Shown here: in pieces, positions 8,945-18,358 of the stretch
Layout: every line of letters begins with the position of its first letter
Position numbering within the stretch: position 1 is the first letter of the stretch
Source of the DNA: Aquimarina spinulae
Lineage (GTDB): Bacteria; Bacteroidota; Bacteroidia; Flavobacteriales; Flavobacteriaceae
Assembly: GCF_943373825.1 (NCBI RefSeq)
Contig: NZ_CALSBP010000003.1
Coordinates: forward strand, 434,001-498,000
Length of the DNA: 64,000 bases
Direction of reading: 5' to 3'
Translations under genes and position numbers: made by a program
Notes under the pieces: model-generated
Seen by the model: the letters and a program-made list of their open reading frames with translations, nothing else
Database searches by the model: none
Told to the model about the DNA's origin: nothing

Positions 8945-10060
8945 ATGATAGTTACTATTTTACAAAAAGACTTAAGATTATATTTCTCAGACAAAAAAGG
9001 AATCCTGATTACCTTTTTATTACCTATTATAATGATTACACTATTTGCATTTGCATTTGGTGGTGTTGTAAAAAAGAAAAGCGCTCCAAAACCTTTAGGG
9101 GTTTTGGTCGTGGATAAAGATGCGACAACAACTTCTCAAGAATTGATTACAAAATTGAATAGCATGCAAACCATTCGTTTGATTGCTTCTGAAGAAGAGA
9201 AAGCCTTAGATCTTGTTAGAAAAGGGAAAAATGTAGCCGCTCTAATTTTTGAAAAAGGATTTTCGGATGCTGTTAAAACCGATACAGACTTGCCTATCGA
9301 ACTAAAATACGACGCTGCAAGAGATTTACAGATGCGAATTGTACATACCGTTTTAAAAGAAGGATTCAAATATCATTTAGGAAAAGTAGATGTGATTAAT
9401 ACTGTAAAACTAAAAACGACTTCGCTAATCAAAGAGAATTCTACCAAAGCGCATCCTGGTTTGGTACAAGCTGTAGGAGGAACAGCAATTATGATGTTGT
9501 TATTTAGTATAGCCGCTATTGGCGGTGGATTGTTAGATGAAAAAGAGGCAGGTACTTTAAAACGTTTGCTAATTGCTCCTGTAAAACCATTAGATATTTT
9601 ATTAGCAAAAATGGGAACAGCAATGGTGGTTTCTATTTTACAATTAGCCACCATGTTTATCTTTGCGTGGCTGGCATTCGGGTTACCTATTTTTATGGAT
9701 CTATTCTCATTAATCGTATTGATTTTATGTATCTCGTTTGCAGTTTCTAGTTTTGGAGTTTTCTTAGTGTCTACAGTAAAAACACGTCAACAATTACAAG
9801 GAATGAGCACCATTATTATCATTCTGATGTCAGCAATTGGAGGAAGTATGATTCCGATTAGTATGATGCCAGCCTTCATGCAAAACATTGCAGTAATTAG
9901 TGTAAATTATTGGGGGATTGAAGGTTTCTTTGATATTTTCTGGAGACAATTACCTTTGATAGCTATTCTTCCTAAAATGGGAATTCTATTAGCCATTGGT
10001 TTGGGAATGACTTTGGTTTCTACAGTATTGTTTAAGAAGAATGTTATTGCCATAGAGTAA
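8945..10060 (+). CDS. ABC-2 type exporter, permease subunit
   Basis: The 371-residue ABC-2 membrane protein has one N-terminal helix (about 18-38), a long extracytoplasmic stretch (about 45-165, including 'KPLGVLVVDKDATTTSQ' and 'FEKGFSDAV', typical of the YhgE/Pip-like and NodJ/DrrB-type group) and five C-terminal helices from about 175 to 365. 'EKEAGTLKRLLIAPV' is the family's conserved cytoplasmic loop. It forms the exporter with the upstream ATPase. A single permease gene suggests a homodimer, which is inference. The gene ends 70 bases before a convergent lipoprotein gene; a weak ATCATCA/TGATGAT hairpin lies between them. Confidence 0.92.
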   Translation: MIVTILQKDLRLYFSDKKGILITFLLPIIMITLFAFAFGGVVKKKSAPKPLGVLVVDKDATTTSQELITKLNSMQTIRLIASEEEKALDLVRKGKNVAALIFEKGFSDAVKTDTDLPIELKYDAARDLQMRIVHTVLKEGFKYHLGKVDVINTVKLKTTSLIKENSTKAHPGLVQAVGGTAIMMLLFSIAAIGGGLLDEKEAGTLKRLLIAPVKPLDILLAKMGTAMVVSILQLATMFIFAWLAFGLPIFMDLFSLIVLILCISFAVSSFGVFLVSTVKTRQQLQGMSTIIIILMSAIGGSMIPISMMPAFMQNIAVISVNYWGIEGFFDIFWRQLPLIAILPKMGILLAIGLGMTLVSTVLFKKNVIAIE

Positions 10061-10130
10061 GCTTTGGCCCAATCATCAGCAACAAAAATTTTGATGATCA
10101 GTAACCAGAATTTGTTTTATTGGTTTTGAG

Positions 10131-11024
10131 TTATCGCTTGGGTCTAAGATTTTCAATAATCTGCGCATCTACCCACAATACGTCTACGTTTTCGTATTTG
10201 TCAGAGCCCATATTCCTATTAAAGAAAAGATATTTACCATCTGGTGTAACACTTGCAGCTGCTTCCCAGGCACTGGTGTTTATCTTATCTCCGAGGTTGA
10301 TAGCCTCACCCCAGGAACCATCTTGTTGTTTAAAACTAATGTAAATATCCGAATCTCCATATCCGTTTTCTCTTTCACCATCCCAGATTAAATAGGATTC
10401 ATCTGGTGCAATAAATGGGTGTGCGTTCATCTTTCCGGTGTTAATCTTTTTACCAAATGCTTTAGGTTCTTCATGCCTCCCATTTATTAATCGAGAATAC
10501 CAAATCACACCGTCTCCATCTGGCATGCCCACTTCATCAAAAACATAGGTTCCTTTTGATGAAGTCGTAAGGCGCATGATCTCTATTTTTTGAAATAAGG
10601 AGTCTAGTTTTTTTATCCCTGACCACTCCCCCGTCTCGGTTCGCTCCTTATATCGTCTGCCTAAATGCATGGTCTTACCATCGGGTGAGATAAATGGCTG
10701 CCCTACTCTCGCAGATATCACTGACTCCTGCCACCTATTATTTTTATATTGAAAAACAACAAATTCATGTTTTTTATTTTCCTTTACTTCTCTGATAAAA
10801 TAAAACTCTTTCTGGTCGGGTGTAAAGACTCCTCCGTATTCCCAACCCTCAGTCACGATCATACCTGGAGCAAAACGTTCAGGTATTAAACCAGGTGGCT
10901 TTTGCCCCAGATAGGGACTTTCTATAATTGGTGAAGTAGTAGTTGTTGCGTGCTGTTTTTTAGTAGTGCAAGCATTAAAAACTAGTACCAATATAAGAAG
11001 CAAAATAAAATGTACTTTTTTCAT
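10131..11024 (-). CDS. PD40 beta-propeller lipoprotein, paralogue of the propeller half of the next gene
   Basis: The 297-residue protein has a lipoprotein signal ending at Cys19 (LVFNAC), so it is a surface or periplasmic lipoprotein. Residues 35-297 are a WD40-like/PD40 propeller with 'FTPDQKEFYFIREV', 'SPDGKTMHLGRRYKER', 'IAPDESYLIWDGE', 'SDIYISFKQQDGSWGEAINL' and 'TPDGKYLFFNRNM'. It aligns along its whole length with residues 398-664 of the protein encoded immediately upstream (11064-13058), including the shared entry YLGQKPPGLIPE and the shared end. This implies duplication of the propeller module. The 39-base gap suggests co-transcription. The ligand is unknown. Confidence 0.85.
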   Translation of the reverse strand: MKKVHFILLLILVLVFNACTTKKQHATTTTSPIIESPYLGQKPPGLIPERFAPGMIVTEGWEYGGVFTPDQKEFYFIREVKENKKHEFVVFQYKNNRWQESVISARVGQPFISPDGKTMHLGRRYKERTETGEWSGIKKLDSLFQKIEIMRLTTSSKGTYVFDEVGMPDGDGVIWYSRLINGRHEEPKAFGKKINTGKMNAHPFIAPDESYLIWDGERENGYGDSDIYISFKQQDGSWGEAINLGDKINTSAWEAAASVTPDGKYLFFNRNMGSDKYENVDVLWVDAQIIENLRPKR

Positions 11025-11063
11025 TGTTCAACTTTTTTTATTCTTGGTAATTTATTGTACAGA

Positions 11064-13058
11064 TCATGATTTGGGCCTGAGTTTCTCGATAATCTTAGCA
11101 TCTACCCAGAATGTATCTACATCATCGTATTTATCAGTTGGTTTTGTTTTACCTACATTTCTATTGAAGAAAAGATATTTCCCGTCCGGCGACACAAATG
11201 CACCCGCTTCCGAAGACTCTGTGTTTATCTTATCGCCCAAGTTAATAGCCTCCCCCCATGAACCATCTTGCTGTTGAAAACTGATATAGATATCAGCATT
11301 ACCATATCCACTATCTCTTCTACCATCCCAAAGAATATAGGATTCATCGGGAGCAATGAAAGGGTGGGCGTTCGATTTTCCAGTGTTTATCTCCTTACCA
11401 AACTGTTTAGGTTCTTCACGTTCTCCATCAATTAATCTTGAATAACGAAGAATACCTTCTCCCATTGAATCAAAAACATAGGTACCTTTAGCAGAAGCCG
11501 TAAGGAGCATAATTGGGAAGTCTTTAAATGGAACACCAAGGCTTTTTATCTTGGACCAATCGCCTGTTTCTGTACGCTCTTTATATCTTGTACCCAAATG
11601 CATGGTCTTACCATCTGGCGATATAAAGGGTTCTCCCTCTCTGGGTGATATAACCGACTCCTGCCACTTATTATTCTTATTTTGAATAACAATAAATTTC
11701 ATTTTTTTATCCTCCTCTGTTTCTCCAACTTCTCTGATGAAGTAAAATTCTTTTAGGTCGGGTGTGAAGGCACCACTCCATTGCCATTCCTCTGTCGTAA
11801 CCATACCGGGAGCAAAAGGTTCTGGAATTAAGCCTGGTGGTTTTTGACCTAGATAGGGGTTTTCTAAAACTGAGGATTGATCTTTAACAAACGCAGGTAA
11901 GATAACTTTTGAAACCTGAGTCATTATAGTATCTTCCCTATCATGACCAGTAATCACAACAACTAAGTCAAGTTCATCAACAGTGATAATATATTGTCCG
12001 CCACCACCCCAAGCGAAAGTGGTATCATAGCTTTTATCACCGACTATTATATTCGTTTGATAGAAAAAATAACCATAATTAAAGCTGTCGGGTTGCCAAT
12101 CTTCAGTAGGTCTAATAATGTTACTGGTAGCATTAGCTAAAAATTTTGCTGAAATCAGCTGTTCGCCATTCCATTTACCTTTATTGATGACCAAAGTTCC
12201 CCACTTGACCATATCTCTCGATGTCATGCTCACGCGCCAACCAGCTTCTGGCAGGCCACTAACGCCAGTTCGCCAGCGATAATTCGTGATGCCCATTTTG
12301 TCGAGAAGTTCATTTTTGATGAAATCCTGGGCGGTGCCCGGCACGACGGCCTCAATGACTTGCATCACCAAGCTTGGATTGAAGTTGCCATATGAATAGT
12401 TCTGAGACGTTGAGGTAATAGGCGCACTATGCTCAAGAAGGGTTTGAACTAGGCCTTGCCCTTTTAACTTGCTTGGATTTTTCTCGAATTCTTTTCTCTG
12501 TTCTTCACTAATGCGAAGTCCTCCGCGCATGGTCAATGCCTTATGGAGCGTGATTTTTTCTGCGCCCTTAACAAATTTTGTTGGATCCAGGTCTTTTAGA
12601 AAACTAACCAGGGGTTTATCCAGATCGGCCATTTTCAGATAGCCCAATTGGATAGTACGGCCCAGTGCCAAACTGGTGTAGGCTTTAGCGGCTGAGGCTT
12701 GGTCGCTGGCCAGGTTAACGCGACCGCGCCGGTAGTAAGATTCAAACAAGAGCATACCTTTGTGAGTGATAAGCATGCTGTCATAGAGACCGTGCATACT
12801 GTCGGCGATCTCCTGGCTCAGCTTAATAATCATGTCTTTATTGCCTCCATTAGCGCCCAATTCGCCAATTGCTAGACTATCCTTTCTACCTGTTGGTGTT
12901 GTATCGATAAAGGCTTCTTTAAGATATGGTAAATCCCAGAACGATATTTTGGCTTCGGCGGCTGTAGCCTCTGGTGCGGGGCTATCACTTTGTTGGGCAA
13001 AGCTAATACTTGTTATTAAAAGTATAATTAAACAGAGTAATCGTGTTATGTTTTTCAT
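11064..13058 (-). CDS. Secreted serine hydrolase (beta-lactamase family) fused to a PD40 beta-propeller
   Basis: The 664-residue protein has a signal peptide (cleavage near SFAQQ). Residues 30-392 are a serine beta-lactamase/penicillin-binding-like hydrolase with the nucleophile motif Ser122-A-A-Lys125, the second motif Tyr223-G-Asn225, and a glycine-rich third motif WGGGGQ (350-355) in place of KTG. Such proteins are usually esterases, peptidases or muropeptide-modifying enzymes rather than true beta-lactamases. From residue 398 (YLGQKPPGLIPE) the rest is a PD40 propeller nearly identical in layout to the downstream lipoprotein. The hydrolase half is clearly richer in G+C (about 55% at 12241-12300 and 60% at 12661-12720, by counting) than the propeller half and the rest of the window. 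This suggests a transferred hydrolase joined to a resident propeller. Confidence 0.88.
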   Translation of the reverse strand: MKNITRLLCLIILLITSISFAQQSDSPAPEATAAEAKISFWDLPYLKEAFIDTTPTGRKDSLAIGELGANGGNKDMIIKLSQEIADSMHGLYDSMLITHKGMLLFESYYRRGRVNLASDQASAAKAYTSLALGRTIQLGYLKMADLDKPLVSFLKDLDPTKFVKGAEKITLHKALTMRGGLRISEEQRKEFEKNPSKLKGQGLVQTLLEHSAPITSTSQNYSYGNFNPSLVMQVIEAVVPGTAQDFIKNELLDKMGITNYRWRTGVSGLPEAGWRVSMTSRDMVKWGTLVINKGKWNGEQLISAKFLANATSNIIRPTEDWQPDSFNYGYFFYQTNIIVGDKSYDTTFAWGGGGQYIITVDELDLVVVITGHDREDTIMTQVSKVILPAFVKDQSSVLENPYLGQKPPGLIPEPFAPGMVTTEEWQWSGAFTPDLKEFYFIREVGETEEDKKMKFIVIQNKNNKWQESVISPREGEPFISPDGKTMHLGTRYKERTETGDWSKIKSLGVPFKDFPIMLLTASAKGTYVFDSMGEGILRYSRLIDGEREEPKQFGKEINTGKSNAHPFIAPDESYILWDGRRDSGYGNADIYISFQQQDGSWGEAINLGDKINTESSEAGAFVSPDGKYLFFNRNVGKTKPTDKYDDVDTFWVDAKIIEKLRPKS

Positions 13059-13105
13059 TATTTTATCTTTTGAATTCTAAATCGTTTAATTTTACACAAC
13101 CACTG

Positions 13106-14008
13106 TTATTTTTGTGTTTTTAGCCAGACTGCACCAAAAGCGTTATTTATAAATTTTCCTACTGAGGAACCATCATTTTTCATCATATAGACATGTTTTT
13201 CTCCATTCTCATCCGAGGATTGGAAAATTATTTTAGAACCATCAGGAGACCAGGAAGGATTCCAATCATCAACATCATTATTTGTTAATCGTTTTTGATT
13301 TGAGCCATCTATATTCATTACATAAATTTCATGATTTCCATCTCTATTAGACATAAAAACTATTTGTTTACCATCGGCAGAAACTTCAGGATGCAAATCT
13401 TTAGCTTTATTATTGGTTAACTTAGTTATGTTGCTGCCATCAATATTGGCTATGCAGATTTCTTCACTATCGGAATGAAAAATGGAATGAAAGACGAGTT
13501 TTCCTTCTTGAGTAAAATATGGTCCTCCACCATTCAGTGGTTTTATTTGAGCCTGTTCACTACCATTTGAATTCATAATCCAAAGTTCTGCCCTCCAAAC
13601 TTCTTCCGAATCTTGATAATCTCTTGCAAAAACAATTTTTTTTCCATCAGGAGACCACGTAGGTGAATTATCCCATTTGTTTTTTGCGTGCGTTAATCGT
13701 TTCATGTTTGTACCATCGCTATTCATAGTATGAATAGACCATGTGTTTCCTCCATCGTAATAACCATAAGAAGTGATACGTTTTCCATCAGGAGACCAAG
13801 CTATATAACCATCTCTCCCAGGGCGATTGGTGATTCTAGTTTTTGATTCAGCTTTACTATCGGTCAGGTAAATTTCTGAATCACCTGTTTCTTTTGATGA
13901 ATAAGCAATCGTATAGGGTATTGATTCTGGTTTTTTATTATTCTGACTATAACCAACCAAAAAAGAAAGTAAAGGTAAAAGGATGGTGATGGTTTTTATA
14001 TATTTCAT
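13106..14008 (-). CDS. Secreted TolB-like PD40 beta-propeller protein
   Basis: I took the ATG at 14008, because it starts a proper signal peptide (MKYIKTITILLPLLSFLVGY, cleavage near YSQN); the ATG at 14059 would add 17 residues in front. The mature protein is a six-bladed TolB-type propeller with repeats 'AWSPDGKRITSYGY', 'TWSPDGKKIVFARD', 'EVSADGKQIVFMSNRDGNHEIYVMN' and 'SWSPDGSKIIFQS'. There is no second domain and no lipobox. The repeats are TolB-like and differ from those of the two adjacent propeller genes, so this is not a recent duplicate of them. It is same-strand and 47 bases upstream of the hydrolase-propeller gene, so a three-gene propeller operon is likely. The partner or ligand is unknown. 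Confidence 0.88.
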   Translation of the reverse strand: MKYIKTITILLPLLSFLVGYSQNNKKPESIPYTIAYSSKETGDSEIYLTDSKAESKTRITNRPGRDGYIAWSPDGKRITSYGYYDGGNTWSIHTMNSDGTNMKRLTHAKNKWDNSPTWSPDGKKIVFARDYQDSEEVWRAELWIMNSNGSEQAQIKPLNGGGPYFTQEGKLVFHSIFHSDSEEICIANIDGSNITKLTNNKAKDLHPEVSADGKQIVFMSNRDGNHEIYVMNIDGSNQKRLTNNDVDDWNPSWSPDGSKIIFQSSDENGEKHVYMMKNDGSSVGKFINNAFGAVWLKTQK

Positions 14009-14047
14009 ATTCTTACTTTTTAATAATATTTGAGTTATACTATTAAA

Positions 14048-14055
14048 CAAATCTA
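14048..14055 (-). promoter_or_regulatory. Candidate -7 box for the propeller operon
   Basis: The minus-strand sequence TAGATTTG fits TAnnTTTG and lies 40 bases upstream of the ATG at 14008. No matching -33 TTG was found at the right distance, so the call is tentative. It lies in the 223-base divergent region shared with the pair 2 kinase gene. Confidence 0.35.
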
Positions 14056-14231
14056 TCAAATAGAATCCCTGAAAAACTGTAAAGCAGACGAATGATATCT
14101 TCTAACGGATACATACCTATTATCAACAGAAAACATTCTTAATCCGCGGGAAATGAGATTTGGGCAGTAGGTTATTAAGATTCGTCTTTATTACTGTAGT
14201 GCTCAATTCATATTTTATATATTTATACTCT

Positions 14232-15311
14232 ATGGTTAAAAGAAAGAACTTAATTGATTGGATTCTTCAGAATAGAGTTGTTTCGCATCTAATATTTTGG
14301 GGGTTGGTATTCATCAGCTTACCGATATTGGCTGCATTAAATGAGGGAAGCGTTGAAAAGACTGTAAACGCGAGTTTGAGTTTTTTACCTGCCCAATTAT
14401 TAGCAAGTTATTTTTTAGTCTATTATCAGGTCCCCAAACTTCTATTTAAAAAGAAGTATCTTAAGTTTGGATTCTCTTTTTTGATATCTACATATGTGTT
14501 TTTAGTTATTTCAAAGCTTTCAAATATGTACTTGACTAAATTTTTTATTCCTAAATATTACGAGGAGGAAAGCTTCATAGAAATATTAGCAGACCCATTT
14601 CACTTGGCTGTCGTTCATTTTCCATCGGTCTATGTATTTGTTTTTTTAATGCTAATGACTAAGATAGTTAAGGACCGTTTTGAAGAACGTCATCAACTGG
14701 AAGTTTTACAAAAAGAAAAAGCGAATACTGAGCTTAAGTTTTTAAAAGCGCAAATCAATCCGCATTTTTTGTTTAACACGTTGAATAATTTGTATTCGTT
14801 AACCTTAGAAGAATCCTCTGAAAAAGCATCTGAAGTTGTTTTAAAATTATCGGACATGCTGGATTATATGCTGTATCAATGTAAAGACCCTGAGGTCCCG
14901 CTAAAAAATGAAATTACCTTTATACAGGATTACATAGGTTTGGAATCCCTGCGATATGGTAATAAGTTAACATTGGATTTTACTTACCAACTCCATGACC
15001 CCAACGTAATGATTGCTCCCCTAATACTGATTTCATTTGTAGAAAATGCTTTTAAGCACGGTGCAAGTAATACCTTGAATGATTCAGTAATCAAAATTGA
15101 ATTAACCACAAACCAGGATCAGCTTTGTTTTAAAGTTTTTAATACCTTACCTATGGACAAAACAGATACTACAGAAAATGAATCAAATTCTGGAATTGGA
15201 TTTTCCAATTCGAAACGACAATTAGAATTAAATTATAAAAGCAACTATACCCTGAAAAGTACCCAAACAGACAAAGACTTTCAGGTAGTATTAACGATTA
15301 ATTTACAGTAA
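14232..15311 (+). CDS. LytS-type sensor histidine kinase, pair 2
   Basis: I chose the ATG at 14232 (MVKRKNLIDWILQNRVVSHLI) over a TTG at 14160, because the family starts with a short basic segment followed by H.IFW and the first membrane helix. The 359 residues hold four membrane helices (about 19-35, 50-66, 78-96, 128-144), a coiled coil (148-170), the phosphoacceptor block AQINPHFLFNTLNNLYSL with His178, the N box APLILISFVENAFKHG and the G box SGIGFSN. It is one base upstream of its regulator gene. It is divergent from the hydrolase/propeller operon at 10.1-14.0 kb, which makes that operon its likely target by context. Confidence 0.92.
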   Translation: MVKRKNLIDWILQNRVVSHLIFWGLVFISLPILAALNEGSVEKTVNASLSFLPAQLLASYFLVYYQVPKLLFKKKYLKFGFSFLISTYVFLVISKLSNMYLTKFFIPKYYEEESFIEILADPFHLAVVHFPSVYVFVFLMLMTKIVKDRFEERHQLEVLQKEKANTELKFLKAQINPHFLFNTLNNLYSLTLEESSEKASEVVLKLSDMLDYMLYQCKDPEVPLKNEITFIQDYIGLESLRYGNKLTLDFTYQLHDPNVMIAPLILISFVENAFKHGASNTLNDSVIKIELTTNQDQLCFKVFNTLPMDKTDTTENESNSGIGFSNSKRQLELNYKSNYTLKSTQTDKDFQVVLTINLQ

Positions 15312-15312
15312 T

Positions 15313-16020
15313 ATGGCAATTAAATGTATGGTCATAGATGATGAACCGTTAGCAATCAAGGTACTTGAAAAGCACATCAAGAAAGTTCCTGAACTAGAGC
15401 TGTTAGCTGCTTTTGACAATCCTATTCATGCCGGAGATTTTCTTCAAAAGAATACCGTTGACCTTTTGTTTTTGGATATCCAAATGCCTGTAGTTACCGG
15501 TATTGATTTTATAAAAAACACAAACATACAACCCAAAGTTATACTAACCACAGCCTACAGAGAATATGCTTTAGAAGGATATGAACTGGATATCATTGAT
15601 TATTTGTTAAAACCCATATCTTTTATTCGGTTTTATAAATCTATCAATAAATACAAAGCATTGAGTGCAGGGATCCAATACGTTTCTGATGAATCACCAG
15701 AAGCTAAGAGAACATTGGATCACATCTTTGTAAATGCTAACAAAAGAATGATTCGTGTCGAATTTAGTAACATTTTGTTTATCGACAGTATTAAAGATTA
15801 TGTAAGAATCCATACTGCAAATGATACCATCATTACCAAAGATAAGATCAGTGTCTTTTTACAAAAATTACCTTCTAATTTTTTGAGGGTGCATCGTTCC
15901 TATATTATTAATACAGAAAAAATTACTTCTTTTACTTCAAAAGATATTGTCCTACTTAATGGTACGGAAGTTCCGATTGGTGCCTCCTATAAAGAAATTA
16001 TTAAGTTAATTAAAAATTAA
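15313..16020 (+). CDS. LytTR response regulator, pair 2
   Basis: The 235-residue protein has a receiver domain with the VIDDEP acidic pocket, phosphoacceptor Asp55 (FLDIQMP), TTAYREYA and Lys100 (DYLLKPI). The LytTR domain is at about 135-233, with FIDSIKDYVRIHT and LRVHRSYIIN, the standard DNA-contacting segments. Stop and start codons of kinase and regulator are separated by one base, so the pair is co-translated. It is very similar in layout to the regulators at 33132 and 50062. Confidence 0.95.
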   Translation: MAIKCMVIDDEPLAIKVLEKHIKKVPELELLAAFDNPIHAGDFLQKNTVDLLFLDIQMPVVTGIDFIKNTNIQPKVILTTAYREYALEGYELDIIDYLLKPISFIRFYKSINKYKALSAGIQYVSDESPEAKRTLDHIFVNANKRMIRVEFSNILFIDSIKDYVRIHTANDTIITKDKISVFLQKLPSNFLRVHRSYIINTEKITSFTSKDIVLLNGTEVPIGASYKEIIKLIKN

Positions 16021-16127
16021 TAGCGCTCGACTGTTAATTGCCCGCTCCTATCCTTTCGACAGTACTCCAACATTTAGATAGACTGCGTGTAAACAAGCTC
16101 AGTGTGGTAACTTAAGAATCACATTGT

Positions 16128-16808
16128 TTATATCATAGACATAGTATTCATTGCACAATGTGCTATGATCACAGGCCATAAATTTCTATTGAGTTTCACA
16201 TAAGCAATCCCCATAATAATTCCGATTAGCGCTACTGATATAGAACGTTCAGAAATATCATACGAGTGTCTAAAACCCCAAATGCAGGCTTGTATTGTAA
16301 TCGCAATTGCTGTCCTAAATTTTAAATTTGAAAACAACCCCTCTATCCAGGTAATTAAGAAACCTCTTTCTAGTAGTTCTTCAAAAGCAGATTGTAGCCA
16401 TACAAAAAGAATAACAGAAAAAAAATAGCCGTAATCTCCATTACTAAGAGAATACCCTGTATTGGTTCCTTTTACCGCTTCACTACTTTCTTTAACAACC
16501 AAAAATGAATCTTGTATTAGATTGAAAATAAGAAGTGTAACGATTATAGTAATAAATATTATTCCTGCATTTAAAAATGTTTTAGTAATGTTTTTAGGCC
16601 TAATCAGTCCTAAAGATTTCCATGTAACTTCTCTCCTTCTCATTTGCCAAGTAGCTACTAATAAAGTAGTACCTGAATATAAAAAACCTGTAACTAAATA
16701 GTGTGTGTTAGGGATAAAGGTCTCTCTAATCAAAAACATGATTGTTATGTAAATAATTAGATCAAAGAGAAAACTAAGTTGGTTGTTTTCTTTTATATTA
16801 TTTTTCAT
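16128..16808 (-). CDS. CPBP-family intramembrane metalloprotease
   Basis: The 226-residue polytopic membrane protein has the three motifs of the CPBP/CAAX protease family: Glu143-Glu144..Arg148 (FEELLERGFL), FRH with His181, and His217 (IAHCAMNT) near the C-terminus. Five to six hydrophobic helices are visible. Bacterial members process or modify membrane proteins or confer bacteriocin immunity; the substrate is not predictable here. It starts 10 bases after the serine hydrolase gene at 16819-18249 on the same strand and is therefore probably co-transcribed with it. Confidence 0.9.
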   Translation of the reverse strand: MKNNIKENNQLSFLFDLIIYITIMFLIRETFIPNTHYLVTGFLYSGTTLLVATWQMRRREVTWKSLGLIRPKNITKTFLNAGIIFITIIVTLLIFNLIQDSFLVVKESSEAVKGTNTGYSLSNGDYGYFFSVILFVWLQSAFEELLERGFLITWIEGLFSNLKFRTAIAITIQACIWGFRHSYDISERSISVALIGIIMGIAYVKLNRNLWPVIIAHCAMNTMSMI

Positions 16809-16818
16809 ACTTTTAATT

Positions 16819-18249
16819 CTATTGTAACTTTTCTTTAAATCGATTTAGGTTAGCCGTAAAAGAACTTAACAGCCTATGAGATTGCTTTTTAGCTACTTCT
16901 ACCGCTTTTTCGTAGTTTTTTAAAGCTAAATCGAATTGTTCATTATTCTCGTAAGCTTCACCTAAACTATCATACATATTTGCTTCATCAGGAAATAAAT
17001 GCACATTTAGCTTAAATAATTTTATAGCAAATTCAGTATCTTTTTCTCTCATAAACTCATAAGCAATAAGATTTAAACGTTGTGGATGATTAAGAGAATA
17101 GTTATGTATTTTCACAAAGTTCTCAATATCTTTTAAGTCATTGAAATTATTGATTTTAGCTTTGTTGCTGTAAATAAAAAAGCGTAATCTCTCTTTTGGC
17201 AATTGGTATTTTTTATTGTATAAGATATCTTCTATATAGTATACAATGTTTCTAGATATCATGTCGTAGTTAGATAGAGCGATTATGGTGTATTTGTCAT
17301 CTAAATATCTTGAAAAATATGACGAAAATCCTGGTAATCCTCCACCATGACCTACTACTCTATTATTATTTTTATTTTCTATCTGAAATGCCAAACCATA
17401 AGTTACTTTTGGTATAACATTGGTAAATAATTTCTTTTTAGAATTTTCATTAATTAGAAGTGAAGTGTATAATGCTTGATCAAATTTCAACATATCTTTA
17501 ACTGTAGATAATATTCCTCCATCAGATTGTGGTGAACTATTTGTATATATCGTATTTGTATACTTACCAGATATTGACTTTAAATAACCTAATGCTCTAT
17601 TTTCGACAACATCATCCCAGAATCTCATTTGTGTATTGTTCATTTTAGCAGGAATAAAGATATTCTGAGTAATAAATTCTGAATAAGACTGTCCTGAAAT
17701 TTTTTCAATAATTGCACCTAACACAACCATTCCAGAATTAGAATATGCAAATTTTTTTCCTGGAATATCAAACTCTAATTTTTGTTCATAAATAAAAGGT
17801 ATTATATCATTGATTACGTAACGTTTCCCTCTATTCGCTCTATACACTTTGTGCCGCATGTAATTGCTTAAACCTGAAGTATGAGACAGTAAATGATGAA
17901 TAGTTATTTTATTGCCAAATGGAAAATCTTTCAGGTATTTTATAACCGGATCATTAATATTTAATTTCCCTTGTTCTTCTAATTGCATAATGGAAACGCC
18001 GGTAAACATTTTTCCCATTGAAGCAATATTAAACTTTGTATCTATATTGTTTTTTATTTGATAACTTTTATTTGCATCGCCAAAAGCTTTTTGATATAAA
18101 ATTTTGCCTTCTTTTGCCAGTAAAACAGTTCCTGAAAATTGATCAAGCTCAACATGCTTTTGCATCATTTCCTCTATTTTGTCGTTTATTGTTTGTGCCT
18201 GTACACCTGACACAAAACAAATCATTAAAAATGTAATTACTTTAATCAT
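16819..18249 (-). CDS. Secreted serine hydrolase (beta-lactamase family) with C-terminal TPR segment
   Basis: The 476-residue protein has a signal peptide (cleavage near VQAQT). The catalytic domain (25-330) has Ser77-M-G-Lys80, Tyr169-S-Asn171 and the third motif His301-G-Gly303 (HGGGLPGF), the usual esterase/D-aminopeptidase-like arrangement of class C-type hydrolases. Residues about 385-470 hold TPR-like helices (AIKLFKLNVHLFPDEANMYD, LALKNYEKAVEVAKK). It acts in the periplasm or at the cell surface. It is 109 bases downstream of, and on the same strand as, the pair 3 regulator gene, and 10 bases upstream of a CPBP protease gene. The four genes could be one functional unit. Confidence 0.9.
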   Translation of the reverse strand: MIKVITFLMICFVSGVQAQTINDKIEEMMQKHVELDQFSGTVLLAKEGKILYQKAFGDANKSYQIKNNIDTKFNIASMGKMFTGVSIMQLEEQGKLNINDPVIKYLKDFPFGNKITIHHLLSHTSGLSNYMRHKVYRANRGKRYVINDIIPFIYEQKLEFDIPGKKFAYSNSGMVVLGAIIEKISGQSYSEFITQNIFIPAKMNNTQMRFWDDVVENRALGYLKSISGKYTNTIYTNSSPQSDGGILSTVKDMLKFDQALYTSLLINENSKKKLFTNVIPKVTYGLAFQIENKNNNRVVGHGGGLPGFSSYFSRYLDDKYTIIALSNYDMISRNIVYYIEDILYNKKYQLPKERLRFFIYSNKAKINNFNDLKDIENFVKIHNYSLNHPQRLNLIAYEFMREKDTEFAIKLFKLNVHLFPDEANMYDSLGEAYENNEQFDLALKNYEKAVEVAKKQSHRLLSSFTANLNRFKEKLQ

Positions 18250-18358
18250 TGATATATAGTTTTATATGAATACATCAAAATTGATTAAATGTGAGAACTC
18301 ATTAAAATGAAATAGATAGTTACGATACAATTCTAGACAAACAAGACGATTTTATCTA

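Noticed and set aside
10061..10130. Terminator between the ABC permease and the propeller lipoprotein
   Set aside because: The only hairpin is a 7-bp ATCATCA/TGATGAT stem with a 14-base loop and no T run, which is too weak to call.
16021..16110. Third copy of the palindromic intergenic element
   Set aside because: Only short fragments resemble the element and no terminal repeats are found, so it is mentioned as a trace but not listed as a feature.
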